The notes under the pieces: model-generated
Seen by the model: the letters and a program-made list of their open reading frames with translations, nothing else
Told to the model about the DNA's origin: nothing
The model's database searches: none
Part shown: positions 1 through 7,735 of the stretch, piece by piece
Numbering within the stretch: position 1 is the stretch's first letter
Layout of the letters: every line of letters starts with the position of its first letter
Made by a program: the position numbers and the translations under genes
DNA from: Baffinella frigidus
Lineage: Eukaryota; Cryptophyceae; Cryptomonadales; Baffinellaceae
DNA length: 10,182 nt
Direction: 5' to 3'
NCBI GenBank assembly: GCA_026770585.1
Contig: MU647605.1
Location: 45,357-55,538, forward strand

Positions 1-150
1 CCCGAGAGTGTGCGTACACGCGTGAGGAGCACACGCGCCCCCGCCTCACGCCTCTGTGCGCCTGCGGCTATGGCTGGGGCTGCGGCGGGGGTGGAGGTGG
101 GGGCGAGGGCGGGGGCAGGGGCAGGGGCGGTGAGAAGAGCTGGGGCAGAC
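1..150 (-). other. 5' part of intron 8 (incomplete)
   Basis: Starts with the donor gtctgc at 150 downward and is C-rich in the transcript (GGGGC-type runs on the plus strand at about 100-128). The sequence expected next in the family (an HY..HG..LNPNLY-like block leading to the catalytic Cys) is not readable in any frame here, so the next exon lies beyond the window. Confidence 0.6.
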
Positions 151-1648
151 CGACGGAGGGACGAATGGGTACTCCGGCGGAAGGTGGATGTCGAAGACGA
201 AGACTCCATCTTCGTAGGGCGTCTTCGACGGACCCAGGATGACCGCGCGGAGGAGGTCCATTCTGGCTTCGCTCGCGCGCACCAGGATGCCGGGGGGGAG
301 CGAGGAGCGGAGCAGCTTGTGCTCGCGCTGCACGGCTTTGAAGAAGGTGCGCGACTCGCCCGGCACCGCGTGCGACGCCAGGAGGTGCTCTGCCAGCATA
401 TCCAGCACCTCGAACGCCCCCGTGCCTTCCTCCTCGTCTCCCCCGCCCGCCCCCTCCTGCTCCGCCGCTGCCTGCCCCCCACCCCCACCTCCACCGTCGC
501 CATCGCGTGCATCCCCTGCAGCCCTTCCCCCGTGCAACGCCCCCCCCCCTGGTGGTGAAGCAGTGGTCGCCTGCCCCCCATCGCTGGGCTGGTCATCGGG
601 TGGCGGCGCACTCGAAGAGCGGCCGGTCTTGGCAGGCCGAGGCGCCGCAGTGTCTGTTGAGGACGCGATCTTGCGCTTCCCGCCTGCCCCCGCCTCCTCG
701 TCGGTCAGCGTGCCAGCCGCGCTTCCGTGCGACGCTCCCTCCGCGGTCCCACCGTCGCCCGCCGCGCGCGCGGCCACCGCGCGCTCGGCCCGCTTGACCT
801 CGCGCGCGGCCTTCTTTTCCTCCAGCGCGGCCTTCTCCTCCACGAGCTCTGCCCTCCTCCCCTCGAGTTCTGCCCTCCTCTCCTGGAGGTCCGCCTTTTC
901 ATCGAGGAGCTGGGAGTGCTCGAGACGGAGGGCATCGGTCTCCGCGCGTGTCTGCTCCGTCTCCGCGCGCACCTGCGCGATGCTCCCCTCGTGCTCCTCG
1001 CCTGAGTCGTAGTCATCCCCCACTTGAAGGTGGCCATCGTCCCACCCGCCTTGCTCATCGCCGCTGACGACCCACACCTCGCTCGGCTGCACCCAGCAGG
1101 TGGTCCCCTCCAGCCAGTGCACGTGGAGCATCCCGTCCTTGATCTCCAGAAGTTCCCCCACCCACTCCTCCGGCACTTGCCCCGGCATTCCAGGGCGGCA
1201 CTCGCTCGCACTCCGCGCCTCCGAGGGCGGGACCTCGGCGTCTCCCCGGGTGTCCGCGGCCGCGGAGGACGGGAGGAGCGCGGGGGGCGCTGCGATGCCG
1301 CGCCCGCCCGGGCGCGCTAGGAGGCAACCAGGCGCATGCTCCTCGCCGTCCGCCGCCACGTTGCTCAGCCGGATGACCACGTCGCCCATGTTGTAGTGGT
1401 ACTCCGGATGCTCCATGATTTCGTAGACGCTCACCTCTGCGGTGCCGAGGGGTAACGCGAGTTTGCCCTGGGCGTCGCGCGAGGCCTCCTCCTCCTCTTT
1501 GGCTTCCTTGCCGATCACCTCCCGCGAGCAGTCGCCCTGGCAGAAGCCGAACCACTCGACGACGCAGATGCGCTCTTTGCAGTCCACGGTGCGCAGCACT
1601 CCGAAGCGACGCCGCGTCGAAGACGCCTCCCCTGCGTGCGCCCCCCCC
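151..1648 (-). CDS. UBE2O: UBE2O-like exon 8 (CR3 block, coiled coil, start of UBC fold)
   Basis: About 500 codons. In order: FGVLRTVDCKERICVVEWF (601-619); a Lys/Glu insertion; EVSVYEIMEHPEYHYNMGDV (657-676), matching DVSVYDIADHPDFRFRTTDI of animal UBE2O; LEGTTCWVQPSEVWVV; a heptad-rich coiled coil of Glu/Arg/Leu/Ala (~803-878); a disordered Gly/Pro/Ser-rich linker; and the UBC N-terminus (FFKAVQREHKLL, ILVRASEARMDLL, GPSKTPYEDGVFVFDI, PPEYPFVPPS). The donor gtctgc falls just after the PPS of the UBC core. The acceptor is the least certain point: 1648 is chosen because it alone keeps phase with exon 7, while a nearby cag at 1632-1634 would shift the frame. The open frame extends upstream to 1731, but that part is intron minisatellite. 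Confidence 0.87.
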
Positions 1649-4600
1649 CTGCCGCCGCACCACCCAGCGTGCTCAGACACCACAGTCACCGCACCACCCA
1701 CCGCGCTCAGACACCACAGCAACCGCACCACCGAGCGTGCTCAGACACCACAGCCACCACCCACCGCGCTCAGACACCACAGCAACCGCACCACCCACCG
1801 CGCTCAGACACCGCACCGTCCCCGACGTGACGCACAGCGTTCGCACCGCTGCTGCCTGCTCTCAACTGCGTTCGCAGACAGGTGCAGCTGAACGGTGTGT
1901 TGCGTCGGAAAAGGGGGATACGGGGGGGGGGCGGGAGGCACCCAGGGTCGGTGGCCTTCTCCAAGAAGCGGAGGACGGCCGTGTCTGTCATCAAGTCTGA
2001 CCACGCGAGCGAGGACAGCACCGCGGTCTGATGTAGGGTATAGGGTTGAGGGTTGATGGGTTAGGGTTCAGGGTTGAGGGTTGATGGGTTTATGGGTCAG
2101 GGTTTAGGGTTTAGGGTGTAGGGTTCAGGATTTGGGATTTGGGAGTTAGGGTGTGGGTTGAGGCAAGATTTAGGATTTAGGATTTAGGGTGTGGGTTACC
2201 AGCACGCGCTGCATCCTGACATCGGGCGGGGGCGTATCGGCGCAGAGCAGCTCGAGGAGCAGCGCCGTGAACCTCACACCGCTCTCAGCGAGGAGGCGCT
2301 CCTGCATCATCTGCGAATCCAGGCGGGACATCCGCGTCTGCACCCCCTCCACCAGCCGCTCCCGGAGCCGTTCCAGCTTGCGCATCACCTCGGGTGGCGC
2401 GCCGTTTGCTAGCGCCTCTGCCTTTGCGGCTGCTGGCCCGCCCCCTCCTCCTCCTCCTCCTCCGGCGTGGCCTCCCGCCCCCCCTCCTCCGCCCGCACCG
2501 AGGGCGCGGCCGAATTTGGCAGCAGCGTCAGCCTCGAGCGCAGGGGCGGGGGGCGCGGCGGGCGCGTCCTCGTCTTCGAGAAGTTTCTCCATCACAAACT
2601 CATCCGGCCAGAAGTCGTGCGCGCCCCTGGTGGAGGGTTTGGGGTTCAGGGTGTAGGGGTTTGGGTCTAGGGTTTAGGGTTTACGTTGTAAGGTTGAAGG
2701 TTTAGGGTTTAGGGTTCAGGGTTTGGGGTTTAGGTTTTAGGGTTTAGGGTTTAGGGTCTAGGGTGTAGGGTGTAGGGTTTAGGGTTAAATATTTAGTGTT
2801 TAGGGTTGAGGGTGCAGGGTTTAGGGTCTAGGTTTTACATATGCGAGACGTGCACCAGGTCCTTTGTGCGCAGGCCCTGCTGCACGTGGCCGTTCTGCCA
2901 CGTGACCGACACCCGCGACGACGTCTCGATCAGCTCCACGCACCTCGCCCGGTCGTCCCCGAACACCCCACCCCGCACGGACCCCCCCCCTTGCACCCCC
3001 GCAGGCTCAAAGACATCGCCCGGCTTCGCCTCCGCGTGGCTGGCCGGGCGCGCGACCCCCCCTACAGCTGCGCTGCCGCCACCCGCCTGGTCGCTGCCGG
3101 CCGCGCGGGCGCTCCCGGTGGCGCTGCCGCTGCCGGGCGCGCTGACGGAGGCGCTGGCATCGGACGCGTACCGGGGCTCCAGGAGGGCGTAGTCGCCCAG
3201 CCGCCACCTGGGTTTCGGGTTTAGGGTTTAAGGTTTAGGGTTTAGGGTTTGGGGTTTGGGGTTTAGGGTTTGGGGATTAGGGTTTGGGGATTAGGGTTTA
3301 GGGGTGGGGGATGAGGGTTGAGGGTTTAGGGTTTTGGGATTAGGGTTTGGGTTTAGGGTTGAGGGGTTGGGGTTTAGGGTTCAGGGTTTAGGGTTTAGGG
3401 TTTAGGGTTTAGGGTCTAGGGTTTAGGATTTAGGGTTCAGGGTTTAGGGTTTAGGGGTTAGGGTTTAGGGTTTAGGGTTTAGGGTTTAGGGGTCAGGTTT
3501 TAGAGTTGAGGGTGTAGGGTGTAGGGCCAGGCGACACCAGGTGTGCATAAACGCGGAGAGCGGAAAGAGATTCCGCGCAACCACGTCGCGCGGCTGCCCG
3601 GCGTCCTCGCCCGGATCCTCTCCCGACGAGGCGATCCACCGCACGGCGGTGCGCCCGGCCACGACCGAGACCACCACCCCCTGCATCCCGCACTCGACGC
3701 CCACCTCGACGCCCACGCGCTCGACGGCGGGGAGGTACACGAGGCCCGAGCGGCGGCTGGGGGCGTCGCGCAGCCACATGCAGTCGAGCGCGCGGATGCC
3801 CGTCTCGACGCGCACGCGCACGCCCGGGAAGTAGGTGCTCTCGCCGTCGACGGCCAGAGAGAGCGCGCTCGCGCCGTGCGGGAGGAGGTAGAGGGGGTCC
3901 GCGTCGAGCATGCGGCAGACGGAGCCATCGTCCCAGAGCACGATCACGTGGTCAAGGGCCTCCTCGACCTTGCCGAGCCACTTGCCATGCACCGCGTACA
4001 CGCCCGGCCGGAGCGGGTGCAGCGGGCGCAGCGACCGCGCGTTTACCCCTGCGCCGCATCCCCCCGCCGCCTCGTCACCACCGGGCGGTGCGCTGCGGAG
4101 GCAAGGTAGGCGGACGCACGGCGTGTTGCGGGTGTGGAGACGGGCGGTGCATATCATGTTGCGGGAGTATAGATAAAGCTAGAGCTAACCCAGAAAACCA
4201 TGGGTATGTTGAGATAGGTCCGGATATTGTAGTGTAGATGAGATGCGCTCTAGCGTTGTCCGGCGGGGCGAGACCGTTGATGACCTTCCCCGAGAGGGTG
4301 AATCGCACGGAGCACTCCACTGCCACGCTGCTTACGAACCTGCTTTGAGGTTGAGGGTTGAGGGTGTAGGGTGTAGGGCGTGGGGTGTAGGGTGTAGGGT
4401 GCAGGGTGTAGGGTGTGGGGCGTAGGGTGCAGGGTGTAGGGCGCAGGGTGTAGGGTGTAGGGTGCCAGGTGTAGGGTGTAGGGTTGACAGACCCCGACTG
4501 GCCGAGGGGGTCATCGCGATGGGCGACGATGTCGTGATGCAGCATGGCGCGCTCGACGAGTTCGAGGTTCTTGGTGCTCTCGATCACGGGCGACCCTTGC

Positions 4601-5768
4601 ACCAGCTTCCCGCTCGCCGCGCGGCTGCAGAACGGGACCCGTGTTAGCAGGGTCTGGGGATGCTACCCCGTGTAAGATGACCGGAGTGACTTTACACAGT
4701 CACGTCCACAAAGGAGATATAAGCCCGCACGTGCCCGCGGATCCGTCCCTTCCGCCAGACAGGGCCGCCGTGGGTCCACCCCCCCAACCTACGAGTCCTG
4801 AACACCCCCCTCGTGTGTCGGGGGAAAGTCGCGCACTTTCCAAACAGGTTGCAGGCCTGTGCATGGATGACCGGCGTTTTCACGCGCCAAGCCTCGCACG
4901 CGCCCGCACTACCGCATCCCACTCACATGCTGTCCCTGCGCGGTGATATCCGATATCGCGCGCGGCGCGAGAGCAGGCAGCGCGGGGGGGCTCTCGGCGT
5001 GGTGTCTCGCACCTGAACCAGCGCACGCGTGCCTGGCCTTCCGCGAGCAAGTCTCCTGTCCCATCATCCTCCTCCCCCTCGCCGTGGTGCCCTCCGACAA
5101 GCTCCACCACTCCTAACCCCTGATCCCAGCGTTTGGGGTTTTGGGTCCGGGGTTCAGGGTTCAGGGTGTAGGGTTTAGGGTTTAGGGTTGAGGGTTGAGG
5201 GTTGAGGGTTTAGGGTTGGGGTGTAGGGTTTAGAATTTGGGGGTTGGGGTGTAGGGTTCAGGGTTCAGGGTTCAGGGTGTAGGGTGTAGGTTTTAGGGTT
5301 GAGAATGTGGGGTTCAGGGTTTAGGGTTTAGGGTTGGGGTTTAGGGTTTAGGGTTTGGGGTTTGGGGTGTAGTGTTCAGGGTCCAGGGTTCAGGGTGTAG
5401 GGCGTAGGTGACCCCTAGGGGCTAGGGGTTGGGGGTTAGGGGTTAGGGGTTAGGGGTTAGGGGTCAGGCGTGAGGGGTTAGGGGTTCGGGGTTATGGGTG
5501 GTTAAGAGGTCAGGGGTTAGGGGTTGGGTTTGATGTTTCGGGTTTAGGGTTTAGGGTGTGGGTGTTCATTTTCTGGTTTCGATCTTGAGAGTTTAGGGTT
5601 TAGACTTGACGCGTGTAGGGTTGAGGGCACCTCCGAATGTGCTGCGTGGGTCTGGTGCGTGGTTGCTTGAGAAGGGTGCCGACGCACCACGTCCTGCTTG
5701 AACCAGGCGAACTCGTTGCGAACACCCTCCTGTTCCGAAACACTCGCGGCGTTCGGCGCGTTCACCAT
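151..5768 (-). CDS. UBE2O: UBE2O-like E2/E3 hybrid ubiquitin-conjugating enzyme, 5' eight exons (3' part off-window)
   Basis: The family (animal UBE2O; plant UBC23 and UBC24/PHO2) joins N-terminal substrate-recognition modules (CR1-CR3) and a coiled coil to a C-terminal UBC fold, so one protein transfers ubiquitin and selects substrate. Modelled join on the minus strand: 5768-5688, 5119-5013, 4624-4493, 4092-3538, 3207-2839, 2626-2200, 2027-1942, 1648-151, giving 3255 nt or 1085 codons with every junction in phase and all introns GT-AG. Blocks recognised in family order: GLGVVELV and ARVRWF (residues 28-62), DIVAHRDDPLGQSG (~93-107), GKWLGKVEE (~142-150), VSVTWQNG (~395-402), FGVLRTVDCKERICVVEWF (601-619), EVSVYEIMEHPEY (657-669), a coiled coil (~803-878), and the start of the UBC domain (~1019-1085). 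The catalytic Cys and stop codon lie left of base 1. Family assignment is secure; exact ends of exons 1 and 8 are less so. Confidence 0.9.
1649..1941 (-). other. intron 7, containing a 34-bp minisatellite
   Basis: Runs from donor gtgcct to acceptor ggcggcag. Unlike most other introns of this gene it has no telomere-like repeats. Its 3' half is a tandem array and the rest is unique sequence with a C10 run (in the transcript) near the donor. Confidence 0.65.
1671..1817. repeat. 34-bp tandem repeat, about 4.3 copies
   Basis: Units begin GCTCAGACACCACAG at 1671, 1705, 1739 and 1768, with a partial unit at 1802. Units are 34 bp, except the third, which lacks 5 bp. There are only a few substitutions between units (for example CAACC/TCACC and CCACC/CGAGC). 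The array lies inside intron 7. Confidence 0.95.
1942..2027 (-). CDS. UBE2O: UBE2O-like exon 7
   Basis: A short exon of 86 nt read as TAVLSSLAWSDLM followed by TDTAVLRFLEKATDP. It follows acceptor ctacatcag in phase 0 and ends in phase 2 before donor gtgcct. It continues the insertion begun in exon 6 and has no counterpart I recognise in animal UBE2O. Support is the open frame, its position between two repeat-filled introns, and phase agreement on both sides. Confidence 0.65.
2028..2199 (-). repeat. intron 6, made of degenerate telomere-like repeats
   Basis: 172 bp from donor gtaacc to acceptor ctacatcag. On the plus strand it is variants of TTTAGGG (TTCAGGG, TTGAGGG, TGTAGGG) mixed with ATTTAGG and GATGGG units, from about 2031 to 2196. 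The donor itself, GTAACCC, reads like a repeat unit changed by one base. Confidence 0.88.
2200..2626 (-). CDS. UBE2O: UBE2O-like exon 6 with lineage-variable insertion
   Basis: Starts GAHDFWPDEFVMEKL, matching animal UBE2O NEFCPGDFVVDKR. It then departs from it: a low-complexity Ala/Pro/Gly-rich stretch with two long Gly runs, and a charged, probably helical segment containing MRKLERLRERLVEGV and SRLDSQMMQERLL. It ends MQRVL before donor gtaacc, phase 0, and joins exon 7 (TAVLSS). I see no known domain in the inserted part. Confidence 0.82.
2627..2838 (-). repeat. intron 5, made of degenerate telomere-like repeats
   Basis: 212 bp from donor gtaaaacc to acceptor cctccaccag. Nearly all of it is TTTAGGG, TCTAGGG, TGTAGGG and TTCAGGG units on the plus strand, starting within a few bases of both splice sites. 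Confidence 0.9.
2839..3207 (-). CDS. UBE2O: UBE2O-like exon 5
   Basis: Begins after aaacccag with WRLGDYALLEPRY, continues through an Ala/Gly/Ser-rich linker, then AKPGDVFEPAG and ETSSRVSVTWQNG, ending KDLVHVSH. The animal counterpart reads FKPGDRVAVE, then a TSADVMWQDGSVE strand and DLFPVHHL. A G9 homopolymer (C9 at 2982-2990 on the plus strand) lies within the frame, and the frame is continuous across it. The exon ends AT before donor gtaaaa; exon 6 supplies G to make Met. Confidence 0.88.
3208..3537 (-). repeat. intron 4, made of telomere-like repeats
   Basis: 330 bp from donor gtgtcg to acceptor aaacccag. It holds the most regular TTTAGGG tracts in the window (for example 3385-3420 and 3455-3488), with TTTGGGG, ATTAGGG and TTGAGGG variants. 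The repeat reaches the acceptor dinucleotide; about ten unique bases separate it from the donor. Confidence 0.92.
3538..4092 (-). CDS. UBE2O: UBE2O-like exon 4
   Basis: Codes for residues ~107-292. The clearest family block is PGVYAVHGKWLGKVEE followed by VIVLWDDGSVCRM, matching animal UBE2O GDYIAYDCWLGKVYD and ILKLSNGARC. Further on, STYFPGVRVRVE parallels its FYPGQVLIGP. The acceptor cctccgcag has a good pyrimidine tract. The exon ends MHT plus TG before donor gtgtcg, and exon 5 completes the Trp codon. Confidence 0.88.
4093..4492 (-). repeat. intron 3, half telomere-like repeats, half unique sequence
   Basis: 400 bp from donor gtctgt to acceptor cctccgcag. The telomere-like part is 4346-4487, dominated by TGTAGGG with TGCAGGG, CGTAGGG and TGTGGGG variants. 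The 3' half of the intron (4093-4345) is unique and less GC-rich. One minus-strand frame stays open from exon 3 through the whole intron, so retention would add a Pro/Thr/Leu-rich tail; exon phases agree without it. Confidence 0.8.
4493..4624 (-). CDS. UBE2O: UBE2O-like exon 3
   Basis: Follows the acceptor cgttctgcag and encodes a segment with TKNLELVERAML and HHDIVAHRDDPLGQSG. It parallels the animal UBE2O block that runs from a Lys/Leu-rich strand through DVVRHM to SQCG. It ends with GG before donor gtctgt and splices in phase to exon 4, giving SG then APPGGD. Confidence 0.85.
4625..5012 (-). other. intron 2, unique sequence
   Basis: 388 bp from donor gtgcga to acceptor cgttctgcag. It has no telomere-like units and no block resembling UBE2O in any minus-strand frame. 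It is the only complete intron of this gene without an obvious repeat array. Confidence 0.7.
5013..5119 (-). CDS. UBE2O: UBE2O-like exon 2
   Basis: Starts after the acceptor gggatcag and reads GLGVVELVGG, an acidic EGEEDD stretch, then GQARVRWF. Animal UBE2O has the same order: FGLVRLI, an acidic GEEEG linker, then YVRVQWY. The exon ends with AG before donor gtgcga; the split Ser codon is completed by the first base of exon 3. This is the first conserved region of the family. Confidence 0.8.
5120..5687 (-). repeat. intron 1, long telomere-like array with an 8-mer subarray
   Basis: 568 bp from donor gtgcgt to acceptor gggatcag. Telomere-like units fill about 5131-5610: TTTAGGG, TTGAGGG, TTCAGGG and TGTAGGG at 5155-5405, then GGGGTTAG-type 8-mers at about 5413-5525, then a short return to TTTAGGG. 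Bases 5611-5687 are unique. Confidence 0.82.
5688..5768 (-). CDS. UBE2O: UBE2O-like exon 1 (proposed start codon)
   Basis: Begins with ATG at 5768-5766 and encodes 27 residues ending EFAWFKQDV. It ends in phase 0 before the donor gtgcgt, which joins in frame to GLGVVELV of exon 2. The start is tentative: the ATG is directly preceded by CAG, so 5769 could instead be an acceptor and the true 5' end could lie in upstream exons not recognised here. Animal UBE2O has a longer N-terminus before the corresponding block. Confidence 0.6.
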
Positions 5769-6093
5769 CTGCGCGCCACAGGTCGGTCGCGCGCCCCGCC
5801 CCCGTTGCTGATCCCAGGGATCAAGCTCCTCCCCTCCTCACCCCCGCCGGTGGCGAATACGGAGCAAGGCGGGACGATATGTCCTCGTCCTCCGCCTGGG
5901 GGCGGTCCTCGTCTTGGAGGGAAGACGCACGACGTTCCTGCCCTCGCGCACTTCCTGCCCTCTCCCAATCTGGAGGGGGTCCGGAGGCGTCGTCAGCGAA
6001 TTCAGAGCCGTCGTCCGGGAAAGGCCGTCCCGACGGCAGGCAGGGCCTCTCTTGGGGGAAAATTCCTTTCAATGAAAAAACTGTTGCAACACC
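5769..6093. other. upstream region of the UBE2O-like gene; no gene seen
   Basis: Lies between the proposed start codon and the dispersed element. It is GC-rich, with TCCTCGTC repeated at 5881 and 5908. I see no TATA box or other clear promoter motif. It probably holds the 5' untranslated region and promoter, or missing 5' exons. Confidence 0.35.
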
Positions 6094-6469
6094 GTGAACT
6101 GACATTGTTTGCAGCCGGCTGCAGGGGCTCGCGTTCAGGGTACACGGGATCTCAGGGGGGGCGTTGCAAGAGCAGGGTCCGTGACATGGGCTGGAGCTTG
6201 GGGTGGGGTGGTTGTGGCTGCACTGGAGCAGAGCGAGCAGTGCGTCAATACTGTGCCGGGCCCTACCCTTCATCCGCAGCACCAGAATCATGTGGGGGCT
6301 GTGCGCAAGGCAAGCCCTACCTTGCCCGCCACCCTTCGCTCCGCCCCCCACAACTCGGTTTAGGGGCGACAAATAGGCTTCCGTTTTGAAGTCTTTCAAC
6401 TTTAGCCGGTAAAGTGGCCACATATTTTAGACAACCGGCGAAGCGGCATAGCCAAAATGCTCCAAGGTT
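6094..6469. repeat. dispersed element copy A (~376 bp)
   Basis: Matches copy B at 8024-8406 in direct orientation. Shared blocks include TGCAGGGGCTC, GGTACACGGGATCT, AGGCAAGCCCTACC, GAAGTCTTT, CGAAGCGGCAT and AAAATGCTCCAAGGTT. The internal segment 6225-6289 matches copy B only as its reverse complement. On the minus strand one open frame covers much of the element and includes WPLYRLKLKDFKTE and MKGRARHSIDALLALL. I recognise neither a protein family nor terminal repeats or a target-site duplication. Confidence 0.85.
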
Positions 6470-7141
6470 TCTTCCAAAGGCCTCGGCAGGCGATGCTCTA
6501 TGATCCTGCGGTCGACCCGCTCTGGCCCGAGATCCAGGTGAATTGCCGCTCCTCGTCCTTTGCTGTCCGGGAGTGATTGCGGGAAGAAGTCCCGGATTCC
6601 AGCAGCCGGTGTTGAGGTCCAGCCAGCTGGGGGCTCTCTCCCGCAGAAGCTGCTGCGGGGGGGCGCCGGAAGCATTGCGGGCACAGCCAGCTGCTGGCCG
6701 ATCGCCGCAGTAGCTACTCGACAGAGAGCGTAGGAGGCGGTGTGGGCCGAGCGCCAGCTGCTCTCCGGTGCCAGAAACGTTTCTCTAGCTGCTCTTCGCA
6801 GTCAGAAAAAAGGTGGCCGTTGGCTTTCCAACCTGCGAAGGTGGCCATTCGCCAGGTGGCCGGTCGCCGTGCAGAGCTGAGAGCTGACCCGGCGGCGGGT
6901 GTGCAGGACAACATCAGCCGCGTTGGCTGCGCCCAGGTGGAGGGCATGAAGGACATCTGCGTCTTCGAGGTTGATGAGCGGCCTTAAGCGGTGCGCGGAG
7001 GAGGAGAGGGGGTCTGGATGTGGAGGCGGGGTGTGAGTGATGATACAGTGCCATGGCATGCAACTGGCGGTGCGCGGGCGTGCAACTCTAGACGAATCAC
7101 CCTTTTGTAGCTGCCACCCTTACTCCCAGGGTATATCATTT
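6470..7141. other. no recognisable gene
   Basis: Several frames stay open for 60-90 codons on both strands, as expected in GC-rich DNA. None contains a motif I know. There are no obvious repeats apart from GCTGCT/CAGCTG-rich stretches near 6600-6790. Confidence 0.4.
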
Positions 7142-7242
7142 TTGGGAGTACCCCCTTGATACTGGCGAGGTTTTGAATTCTACGCTATCGGCAAGAATCC
7201 AACGTCGTCACCCAGGGTTCAAGTGTCGTTGGCCGCAACCAA
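7142..7242. repeat. diverged direct repeat, copy 1
   Basis: Resembles 7641-7735: both pass through a TACCC motif, an AATTCTA box, then a stretch where 27 of 42 aligned bases agree (7193-7234 against 7693-7734 approximately). It is a degraded repeat with unclear ends. Confidence 0.45.
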
Positions 7243-7300
7243 ACCACCCTAACCACATTCTTGTGTGATTGCGGGGGCGCGGGGCCTAGTCTATCGTGGG

Positions 7301-7488
7301 GTTGCGCCCAGGAAAAAGTGGTTTGGTTGTGCTGTGCACCAAACAGTGATGTGGTTGCGTCCAAGCGGCATTTTCCTCCAGAAAAAGTGGTGTGGCTGTG
7401 CCCAAGAAAAGTAGTTTGGTTGTGGCCGAAGTTGGGTTGCGGCCAAAGTTGGTTTGCGCCCAGGAAAAAGTGGTTTGGTTGCGCCCAA
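7301..7488. repeat. imperfect minisatellite (CCCAGGAAAAAGTGGTTTGG units)
   Basis: The core CCCAGGAAAAAGTGGTTTGG occurs exactly at 7307 and near 7459, with altered copies (CCAGAAAAAGTGGTGTGG at about 7378, CCCAAGAAAAGTAGTTTGG at about 7401). The cores are separated by GTTGCGNCCAA-type spacers. An inverted piece, CCGCAACCAAACCACCC, lies at 7232-7248. Frames read through on both strands, but only as repeat peptides. Confidence 0.8.
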
Positions 7489-7640
7489 ACACATGTGGGC
7501 ACCATCAGTTCAGCTCACGTGCACCCCCCAGGCATTCACGCAAAGTGCCCCCCCGCTACATTGAGGCTTCGCGAGCGTTTCCCATCACTTTCTTGAATTT
7601 TAAGAAACACGAGCGTCCGTTCTCAGATTGACATTTTCTT

Positions 7641-7735
7641 GTGAGCGAGATACCCACGTACTGCGAGCATTCAAATTCTATGCCACCGGCGGGGATTCAG
7701 CGTCTACTACCAGCGTGGAAGTATCGTCGCCGCCG
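7641..7735. repeat. diverged direct repeat, copy 2
   Basis: Partner of 7142-7242, about 500 bp away. A shorter version of the opening motif (GAGCGAGGTACCC) recurs at 8494-8506. Confidence 0.45.

Noticed and set aside
46-1731. A single-exon 561-residue minus-strand gene starting at 1731
   Set aside because: Its first 28 residues are translated minisatellite from intron 7 and its last ~33 lie past the donor at 150; the conserved middle is exon 8 of the larger gene.
1671-1817. A CRISPR array
   Set aside because: The repeats are adjacent with no unique spacers and the context is a eukaryotic intron.
2939-3001. A frameshift at the C9 run 2982-2990 in exon 5
   Set aside because: A first reading with eight bases suggested a shift; recounting codons from the acceptor at 3207 shows the frame is continuous through the nine-base run into VFGDD.
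4332-4514. A Pro/Thr/Leu-rich repeat protein (TPYTLHPTP units) on the minus strand
   Set aside because: It is translated telomere-like repeat of intron 3, with splice sites and phases on both sides supporting removal.
2028-5610. A chromosome end or true telomere
   Set aside because: The arrays are internal, degenerate, and separated by in-phase coding exons.
5637-6423. Long overlapping frames of 200-250 codons on both strands upstream of the UBE2O-like gene
   Set aside because: They run across exon 1, the upstream region and the dispersed element with no known motif; only the minus-strand part inside the element shows any sign of coding ancestry, reported separately.
7261-7596. A coding gene with repeated CAQEKVVWLC motifs
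   Set aside because: The peptide repeat is simply the minisatellite; open frames occur on both strands at once.
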